64,000 nucleotides of DNA, from NCBI GenBank assembly GCA_012934845.2, contig WNNJ02000862.1:1-64000 (forward strand), read 5' to 3'. A program made the position numbers and the translations under genes. This stretch comes from Pomphorhynchus laevis (Eukaryota > Acanthocephala > Palaeacanthocephala > Echinorhynchida > Pomphorhynchidae). This document shows, piece after piece, positions 55,375 to 64,000 of the stretch; the first letter of the stretch is position 1, and the number at the start of each line of letters is the position of its first letter. The notes under the pieces are model-generated. The model saw nothing but the letters and a program-made list of their open reading frames with translations, ran no database searches and had not been told where the DNA came from.

Positions 55375-58300
55375 TTCCACTTAGAACGAATATATGCAGC
55401 TCAACCGGAAACTAGCCGCGGTTTGCCCTGCAAGCTGTCTACTGATCCTACTAAATCTCTAATAATCTATACCAATGGATTGAGTATATTTTTAAGAAAT
55501 GTCGACGTAATATATTAATAACTGTAAATGCTGACTGTTCATTTCTTTTTCCTATCCAAAATTAATAGAATCCTTTAAAATGCCAAATTTATTCGAAACA
55601 TACCGGTCACGTTCAGGTTGCTAAGTGCTGTCCACAGGGACGCACGCTAATAGCGTCAGCAGATAATAAAGGAAATGTACACACATGGGAATATCTAAGT
55701 GAAGAAAATAATTGCCAGCAGATTAATGAACTTCATCCCCCTTTGATAACGATTAACGATATAGTTTGGTCAGTTGATACTCAAAGAATCGCCATTGGTG
55801 GTCGCGGTCGTGAAAGGTAGATTTTTAGATAATATATTACGAAATATGCAAATTATATGTAAAAAATATATTTAATTATATTTCAAATTATATGAAAAAT
55901 ATGTAAATGTACAAATTTCATCAAATTGCTAATTGTGTTTTAAATGACATCAACGTAATCTATAATACTTATATAGATATTACTCTGAAGCTTTAAAAGA
56001 TATTACTCTGAAGTTAACTTAGATTTTATAATTTTAGGGATTAAATATATGGCAATAATAGCAGGCTATTCTAGTTTCTAGATGACTTGAATAGACAAAC
56101 TTATTAAAGTCAAAATTATAGACAAAATTTCAACCTGTAGCGGTTGAACTATAATTTAATTAATCAAAAGCAAGTACAGCTGAACAATTGAATAAAATTA
56201 TTGATTTTTTAATTATAAATATATTATTTAATTAATAATTAAATATAATTATTTATGCATATTACTACAAACAATAATAGTTAATAGTTCTATAGAATGA
56301 AGCCGTCAGGTATTCTTCCTACATTCAGTTGTAGAGAGAATTTAACGCTGATAAGTGAACACCGACAAAGAAATTTTCTTTCTAAGTTTTATAAAAAGTC
56401 GCTTTTGATGCAAGTTAACCCATATTTATCATATTTTTACTCTTATAACTGGTAGAGGTTATCAATCAATTGAATACTTCAATTATTCTACTATCTAGCT
56501 ATACGTTTACAATTAAAATAACTATCAACTACAAACTTTTATGTTAATGATGATAATAAAAAACGATAAAATTATATGTGATTTTGGAAATGCCTTTGAT
56601 TGAATACAAATATACTGCAATGTTTCAAATTTATTTTATGCGTAATTGTATGAATTTATTTTATAAATGTATAATGGGTTAATTGATTTCAATTTGTGAA
56701 AAATTTTGTCTGAAGAGGTCAATTACATTGGCGAAAATTTACTAATAAAGTTATTTTGATACCTTTGATTCTAGGGGAATCCAAGATATGTTTACTCTTA
56801 AAATAGATTTTTGGTATGAATATATTAATTAATATATTAATTTTAATTATATTAATTTTAATTGAATATTTTAATTTTAAAATTAAAATAGAATTTCTGA
56901 TGTTTGTAATTTAGCGTTCAAATTAAACTATTTTTGTTTGTTAGAGGAAACCGATTTTATATGCTTTGTAGAATATACTATTCTAAAACGCCTTTAGAGT
57001 GAATAGTTAAAGCAATTTCGGTTACAAAAATGAACTTCTAATAATATTGTCTAATCATATGCCTTTTTTTATCTTAAAATCTTAATTATTATAAAACCGA
57101 TAAGAAATGAATTCTTCCAAAAGCATATTTTATAACTTAAATTATATTATATTAAACATTATTTAAGATTAAATGCATTGTAGTATATACTATGAAATTC
57201 TAATAATATTATTAAATTTGTTTAATTATTTTAACCATTTTTTAAATTTTTATCATTCTTAGTTTGAATAATTAATTTAATTTAACAATATATTTAATAA
57301 TTCCTTCGATTAAATTATTTTCATGATTTTTAAAGATGAATTATTGGCAATTATTGACTTTTATTTTTATGTATTTTTATGAAAGATTATCTAAAAAGAT
57401 TTCCATGCACTGTTTGTAAATACAAACGTCTGAATACATATTTGATGCATTCTATATAAATCCATATATTATATAATAGATACACATATTATTATAGTCA
57501 TATTCGTTGTTACATATTTGTTACATAATAAATTTCATTTTGTTCTATTTTGCAACAATCATTCCTATTTCATTTATTCAGATTTGGGCATGTATTTACA
57601 TCGGATACGGGCAATTCTGTCGGAGAAATCATGGGGATTACTCGTGATGTCATTGCGATAGACTATAGACCGTGTAAACCATTTCGGGTTGTTCTAGGAA
57701 GTGATGATGGAACCGTTAGTTTTTTTAACGGACCCCCGTTTAAATTTAGCAAAAAGATCGAGGTATTAATCAAGTCTCGTAATTTATTCATCAATTATTT
57801 AATTACTTGAGGTATTTCCAAAAGCCATACATTGTATGAGCTATTCTCCGGACGGTCAGCATTTGGCCGTTGGTTCTGCGAACGGAGGAGTGAGTAGTTT
57901 GTTTTGTTTTCTATTTTGTAATAGCTCATTCAATAGATTGCATTGCTAAACGGTGACTATGGTGAAATGCTGTTTGAATTCGGAAAGCACAATCGTAGCG
58001 TAATGGGCGTCAGCTGGTCTCCTGATGGTCAAAACCTCGTTTCTGTTGGAACAGACGGTGTTGTTAACATCTGGAGTATCGCAAAATATCAAAATCCAAT
58101 TAGGTAGCAACTAAACATATTAACCTTTTTAACTATTTAAAAAACAAACAATGCCATTCATAAATAGTTTTTATTTTATACTATAAATGTGTGCAAAGCC
58201 GAATTGCCCAATTTGTTTTTAAAAGTGCATATTTGTTGTTTATATTTGTTCCAATTGATTACGGCAATTAATGCGATTATTAATTGTCGCATTTGATTCA

Positions 58301-61300
58301 TAAAGTTTAATTTTGTCATTAAGATGCTAAAATAGTTCAATATCAGCAAACCGTTATTGACAAAAATATGCATTTTGACTTAAAATGTATTTTAAAATCT
58401 AAAACGTTTTTAAATCGCATATTTTGTTGACATATTTACATTAATCATGTATCCTGCACGTGTATTACACTTGTCCAACTATTAGGGATAGTTTTTTTAA
58501 AGTTTTCATTGTAAGCAAGTCCGCATTATGAACTGATGTACATTTGTTCATTTAGCTAGGTCCAGTCAAACCTAGCGAACAAAGAGAACTAAAAGACAAA
58601 AAGAACTAAAATTCACTAGTTGAAATCATATAAATGCAAGTTACATTATATTTTACATTGTGAAAATTAGGATTAAAAGTACACTAAAAAATAAAATTTC
58701 ATCAGAAGATGTCATTAGCATTTATTTAACCCTGCTGCGATTTTAGGTCGAGGAATAGGGGCCGAAATCTGATAGCATAGCAGTTCCTCTTTATAAAATC
58801 TTATCCTTATTCAGATACATCGTCTGCTATTTATTAGTCAATTAATAAAAATTGACTTTTTAAATTTCAATTTTAAATTTAAACTTGATATAAGTTATAT
58901 GAAATCTTATTTAACAATTATTTTTTATTTATTATGTACTTATTTAAAATCTATTTAGAATTTATTTAATTTATAAATAATTTATATTATTTATATAAAT
59001 TGTAAAAAATCTTATATAATTACTAATTATTTATCTTTATTTTTGATTTATTTATATTATAAAATACGTAGACTCAGTTATCTGATTCATCAATCCATAT
59101 TTTTCATCGTCTGTTATTTGTTAGTCAATTCGTAGAATTTAAAATCGAAATTTAAAATAAAAGACATTTTTTGAATTGACTGATAACATATTGACTAATA
59201 CGTCATTAGGGCGTATTTGACTCCGTTGCTATTTTTTCGTTAAAAAAAAGGTTGAAACCTGATTACATAGCAGTTCCTCCTGATGACCTCTAATTCTTAT
59301 TCAGATACATCGTATGTTATTTATTAGTCAATTCGTAAATATTGATTTTTATTTTAGATTTTAACTTTATATAAATATAAATTTTATAAAATCTTATATA
59401 ATTATTAATATTTTATCTTTATTTTTATTTATATAGTATAAATAGGTAGACTCAGTTATCTGATTATCATACATTTTAGATCATACAATTTCAATGATGG
59501 TGTAGAAAACTATGTTGATTATCAGCAACTTGGTTGTATATGGCTTAACGATCGAATTGTCAGTGTTTCGATGCTTGGGCATTTGAATATATTCTCTGCT
59601 GACAATTTACGCATTATGAAGAGTATACAGGTGATATTTCGATTTTTTATATGCACATTATTGTCGTCGTACGTTTACTTAAGTGAAATTAATTTAAGCT
59701 CTTACTTAACTTTTGTATATCTTGATAGCCTATTTAATCATCCATGACAGATAAACCTGAGATTTTTGTCCTAAATATAATAATAAAATTGATAGTTTTT
59801 ATTTCGTTATTAAAGTTGCTGCTGCTTGTATTTAGTTCAAACTTTTAAATTATCTGCAAAATCGAAATATAGGATACAATATGTTACTGCTTGTATCACA
59901 ATAACAATATAGGATACAATTTGTAAATATTGTGTCCTATATTATCAGTATAGTTTTTAAATATATTGTAATATATTTACTATATATCAATTATACTATT
60001 ATTATAATTGCTAAATATTAAAATCTATATATGATCGTTATAGACTGTAAAATTTATTGCTGAGTGTTTTCTAAAAAATTTCGTTTGGTTAGTCAAAAAC
60101 AATTTATTGCTTTAAATATATAAAATATTATATATTTTACTATATTACTATATTATATTACTATAACTGATAAAGACTTCCTTCGAAAACGGTATATTTC
60201 TGTTATTCCTAGTATTTACTCTGAAATTAATATAACTCCTCCTCCAATATGGATCCCAGGCGACGGTATTTCAACACAAAAGATGTTATATATAATAGTA
60301 TATCATATATTGTTATATATAAATATAATTGCCTTAACAATTATAATCGATACATACTTATACATATTACCAAAATCTCTTAAAATCGCTTTGCTAAATT
60401 CAATTTTTATATAATGATATATTATATATTATTATATATAATATATAATTGCCTTAACAATTATATATATTTATTATCAAAAACTAAAAAAAATCTTTTT
60501 TCTGGAATCAATTTTTATAGAGTCTGTGAATGCCCTCGGATGACCAAATGCAAACACTATACATTATATATTGAATTATATAGACTGTATATATAAACAT
60601 TCTATATAATGAAGGAATGATAATGCAGCTGGTTTCTGCTGCGAAATCATTTTTTGTGATATAGCAACATTGACTAAAATAAACGGAAGAATCCATCAAA
60701 GCATTACCGTCATTTATTCAATGATCACCTGATCATATCAGTGTTAAATAAAAATGCGGTTTCATATTTTCATCAAATTGAAGGTTTCGTATACTGAGAA
60801 AATTTTAGCTGCACAATATTGTGCAGCTGCAAAAATGGTTAGCGATAAGACTATGCTAACCTAGCCATAGCATAATATATATTTTTGGAAAGCAAATCAT
60901 TGATTTTAAATTAAAACCGTTTTTATTGGAATTTGCGTATTTCTTTTTGATAATTGTTATTTGAATATCACAATTATAGCAGATTTATATTAATTTGTAT
61001 TTCACTAATTAAAACTTCATAGATACTTATTTGTGTATATATTATTACAGCAACGAAGAAGAAAATATCCTTTTTTGATAAAAATTCTATATTTCGATAG
61101 CTCCTGCTATCATCAAGATTACACAAAAAATGTTTCATATTTTATATATATTTCATGTATTTATTTATATTTCAACAAATATTTCAACAAATAGTTTCAA
61201 CAAATTGTTTTTTTAATAAGCACGATTAACAATGTGAGTCGAACATTGGTCAAATAATTATATTTATTTGTTCTGTTTGGATTTATTATATACTATTTTT

Positions 61301-64000
61301 ATCGGTTTTAATATTAAAATTATGCTTATCAAAATCTTATTTTTATAATATGCTCTAATATTGCATTCTCATTTTATTTTTTCACCTCGTAATGTAATAA
61401 ATACATTATCTATGTTCCATGTTTTAATGTTAGTAGGGTCACCAATCATCGATTTCAGCCCTTGCGTGTTTTAATAATATGATAATATCTGGAGGACAAG
61501 ATGGAATCATTACAATTAGAACTGACACAACAGAATCAACAATGCGAGCCCATCGAAATAACATAGTTTGTATTGCAGTAGCTAATAAATGGATGTTATC
61601 TTGCGGTATAGATGATACACTGGTGTTTTTTAACCCACATCAGGCAAAGATCATGCAAGTGTTTTAATTTTTGTTTGGTTATATTTTGAATTTCTTTAAA
61701 TTCGAAATCGAATCTTAAAGTACAAAAGTAGACACGATTTCAAATAATTAATGTAAAATTTGATGAAAATTCTGAAAAAAGTTCTTAATTATTTTTATCA
61801 ATAATCTTTATTTAATAATTTATTTTCAGATTCTAGCATAAGAATATTTTTGAAGCCCATTTTTGAAGTAAATAAAATTAATTTATTAATATATAATGTA
61901 TATATTATCAGGTGTATTATTGATTTGCTTTAAATATTGTTTACAAAATATTGTTAATTATATTATTAGATGCAACTGAATGCGCGTGGACCTTATGTTC
62001 CATCCAGAGCTTGAATTCACGTTTACCATGACAACATTTGTCGCATGCTGTTGAAGTTCAGAAAATTGTGTATACATATTCCGCGAAAAAGTTGCAAAGA
62101 TCTGTTGCACATTTTTTAATTCGACAAAGATAATTTCATTTTCATATATGGGAAATCTTTTGTTGTCCTCTTGATTTGTTCTCGTCTTACCTGTAATTAT
62201 TTAATTTATTTTTATTTCCCTCATGGTTGAAAAACGGCAGTAATAAAACTTCTCAGAATAATATTTTTTAATAGAATTTAATAATATTAAACAGGGTTAT
62301 TAAAGCCATCTACATACTTAATTTCAACTCTGGATATAGTCCCCTTTTTGTCTAATTTTTCATGCCTGTTCATGTACATTTTGCCCAAAGCCGAAGTGGT
62401 TTTAATAAATTTTCTGCATTAATATTATTAATAGAATTTAATAATATTAAACCATATTAAGCCATAAAATATTAAGCCATATTTTATGATGTCATTTAAT
62501 ACTGTAATGCTGAAATTATTCCAGTAACAAAAAATAGCAATTTTATAACATTTGAAAACAATGTCATTGTTACTGTGAATTAATTTGATTAAAGAATTTT
62601 ATAATTAAATTACATAATTTTAATAAATCTAACAATTTTCATTAGGGATCTTTGTAAATTAAAACAAGGATCGTTGTATTTTACAATAATCTTTATCAAT
62701 TAAGGATTAAAATTTTATGTAATGTTCATTCGGGTAGTCAGCGGTATGATCAAACCGCCGATAGCTGGTTGAGTGAGTGTCACCAATTGCTAATGACGCT
62801 CGATGAGTACAGGATCAGTAGCGGCTTTGAAGTAAGTTATATAACAGCAATAACAAACGTTTTAAAGAAACAAGTAAGTGAATCACTTATCGCTAGGATT
62901 TTAATAAGCAGACGGAATTTATTTTTTGTTGAAAGAGACAACCTTATGCTAATGGACAAAGATATAATAAATATAATGATAATAGAAATTAATTAATAAT
63001 TTAATTAATTAAATTAATAGATTAAATTTAATTTAATCTATTAATTAATAGATTATTAATTATAATAATATAATGCTAATTGACACAATAGAGACAAAGA
63101 TATAATTGACACATTGTTCGAAAACGAATGTACCTTTCTAAGCGTGAATTCAAGTTAATCTCCGCGACTATTTCTCGGATTATGTCGAGTCTTCTACGTA
63201 TATAATAGAGATTATATTCTCCTACGAATCTCTGTTAGTCCTTTAGCACGTGCCAGTTCGGTGTCAGACATGAATGCATTTATCCAATAATAAACCTGTA
63301 GAATCAGTCATTATGCAAATTAACTATAAGCTCCATCTCAGAGCTAACTTAATTCCTGTAATGAGAATCTCTGTTTGGTTATTAGATCGTCTGGCCAAGA
63401 CAGTTTATTTGAACGCTCCCACCAATAGCTGCTGTTTATATTATCAAGCCTGTAACCCAAAATACAAGACCCGTTTAGCGATTTAGCTGGTTTTTTTGTG
63501 AAGATCGAATTATTCAAACGCAGATGACACCGTATCATCACTGATATGCTCTTTTTAAACAACTTTTTCATTCATATAGCTGTAATTATGCCACTGAGTC
63601 CCACTTGCAGCATTAAGTCTGAAATTCAGGCGGGTAAGATCCTTGTCTTACTCGTCTGGGAAACAAAGATCGTTGTATTTTTTGAACGATTGTTGTCAAT
63701 TAATGGTAAAAAATATATATTTGTTTTGAAATGTTAATGTTACACGACATAAACTTGTGTTTCTTCATTATTTTTTAACAAGTGAATTAATTTAATAAAT
63801 TATTAAATGTTTGTTGATTCCTTATTTTATATTCCTATAATTTCTAACTTTCAGTACATCTGTTTCACTTGATGATCAGCCCGTAGGATGTGCTACTTTT
63901 GATTCCGGAATTGCATTAGTTGTTTGTCGTAATTCAGTGAGTGTCTTATATTAATGATATTGATTATACCTCGTCGGTATCTTTAGATTATCAAGTTTGA
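55375..64000 (+). CDS. AIP1: WDR1/AIP1-like actin-interacting WD-repeat protein, partial
   Basis: Exons that stay in phase: 55375-55506, 55569-55816, 57582-57762, 57812-57889, 57937-58103, 59480-59630, 61437-61660, 63855-63936 and 63987 onward. The first listed exon starts at ERIYAAQPETSRG; the short initiator exon was not found. Family landmarks are YTNG (start of the first propeller), GGRGRERFGHVF, the strictly AIP1-specific NGPPFKFS, WSPDGQNLVS, DYQQLGCIWLNDRIVSVS, SGGQDGIITI and SCGIDDTLVFF. AIP1 has two seven-bladed propellers and helps cofilin disassemble actin filaments in the cytoplasm. Only the first propeller and the start of the second are inside the window. Introns of 62, 49, 47 and 50 nt alternate with introns of 1.4-2.2 kb filled with repeats. 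The donor at 61661 (GTTTTA) is weak, but the stronger GT two bases upstream breaks the frame. The sequence is divergent, yet all frames are open. Confidence 0.9.
58693..59087 (+). mobile_element. Family-M element in an AIP1 intron, older copy
   Basis: From TCATCAGAAGATGTCATTAG through GGGGCCGAAATCTGATAGCA and CATAGCAGTTCCTC to ACGTAGACTCAGTTATCTGAT. The first strands of both pseudoknot helices have decayed (AACCCT and CTGCGATT), consistent with age. It lies in the 1,376-nt intron between exons 5 and 6. Confidence 0.75.
59196..59467 (+). mobile_element. Second family-M element in the same AIP1 intron
   Basis: The head includes GCGTATTTGACTCCGTTGCT, GAAACCTGATTACATAGCAG and TTCCTCCTGATGACC. 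The tail is TAGACTCAGTTATCTGAT. It ends 12 bp before the acceptor of exon 6, so repeat insertion has come right up to the splice site. Confidence 0.75.
59631..61436. other. AIP1 intron 6, AT-rich
   Basis: A 1,806-nt intron with AT-rich low-complexity runs (60110-60470) and a duplicated CCTTAACAATTATA motif. No coding or RNA gene signal was seen. Confidence 0.6.
62330..62425 (+). mobile_element. LINE 3'-end fragment in an AIP1 intron
   Basis: GCCCAAAGCCGAAGTGGTTT and TAATAAATTTTC resemble the 3' end of the LINE that split the Merlin element (CCCAAGCTGAAAGGCAAAGT, then GGTCTTAATAAATCTC). It is probably a heavily 5'-truncated copy of the same family. Confidence 0.45.
62640..63740. other. Coding-like relics in AIP1 intron 7, unrecognised
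   Basis: ACAAGGATCGTTGTATTTTA near 62662 and ACAAAGATCGTTGTATTTTT near 63663 head two similar blocks about 1 kb apart. Between them are coding-like frames without a recognised family (SECHQLLMTLDEYRISSGFE near 62775; RANLIPVMRISVWLLDRLAK near 63340). They do not fit AIP1 and are likely transposon remains. Confidence 0.35.

Noticed and set aside
60414-60699. Tyr/Ile-rich frames on both strands
   Set aside because: They lie in an AIP1 intron made of TATA-type low-complexity sequence and look like chance frames.
1-64000. tRNA or rRNA genes
   Set aside because: No stretch with a convincing cloverleaf, A/B box pair or rRNA core was found by eye. A tRNAscan-SE or covariance-model run would be needed to exclude one.

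Overview
The window is animal nuclear DNA: very AT-rich, with spliceosomal introns, a WDR1/AIP1-type actin-regulator gene, a fused trehalose-phosphate synthase and many metazoan-type transposons. Several introns of 47-62 nt, a fast-evolving AIP1 and a TPS of the fused invertebrate type suggest a small invertebrate, perhaps a nematode or another ecdysozoan. The sequence alone does not fix the phylum.

Layout. 1-2.5 kb is a decayed Jockey/I-like LINE on the minus strand. 2.6-8.9 kb is AT-rich repeat DNA that ends in five near-identical 763-bp tandem units. 9.7-10.2 kb is a two-copy tandem repeat packed with heat-shock-element pentamers. 11.2-13.9 kb holds a small plus-strand gene of four phase-consistent exons (105 aa). 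14.1-15.35 kb is a long-inverted-repeat element with a hAT-like end. 17.0-19.4 kb is an intronless TPS-like gene on the minus strand. 20.6-22.3 kb holds short foldback elements.

22.6-41.6 kb is a transposon graveyard. A Ty3/gypsy-like fossil is split by an L2-like LINE (family A). An RTE-type LINE is split by an L2-like LINE (family B), which itself carries a GTF2IRD2-type hAT transposon and a second family-A LINE. 43.6-46.1 kb is a Merlin (ISXO2-like) transposase split by a LINE with a 12-bp target duplication, and that LINE is itself split by a short repeat element. 48.3-50.5 kb is an R2-like LINE fossil. 51.3-55.0 kb is another family-B LINE with an open 453-codon reverse transcriptase frame.

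From 55.4 kb to the right edge runs the AIP1/WDR1 gene. I could follow nine exons, all in phase, and the gene continues beyond the window. Its large introns have grown by repeat insertion.

The three host genes show no operon-like link. The most interesting signals are the HSE arrays upstream of the small gene, the TPS-like protein whose acceptor-site and phosphatase motifs are changed while its donor motifs are kept, and a dispersed repeat family with a conserved pseudoknot-like head whose two helices co-vary between subfamilies.
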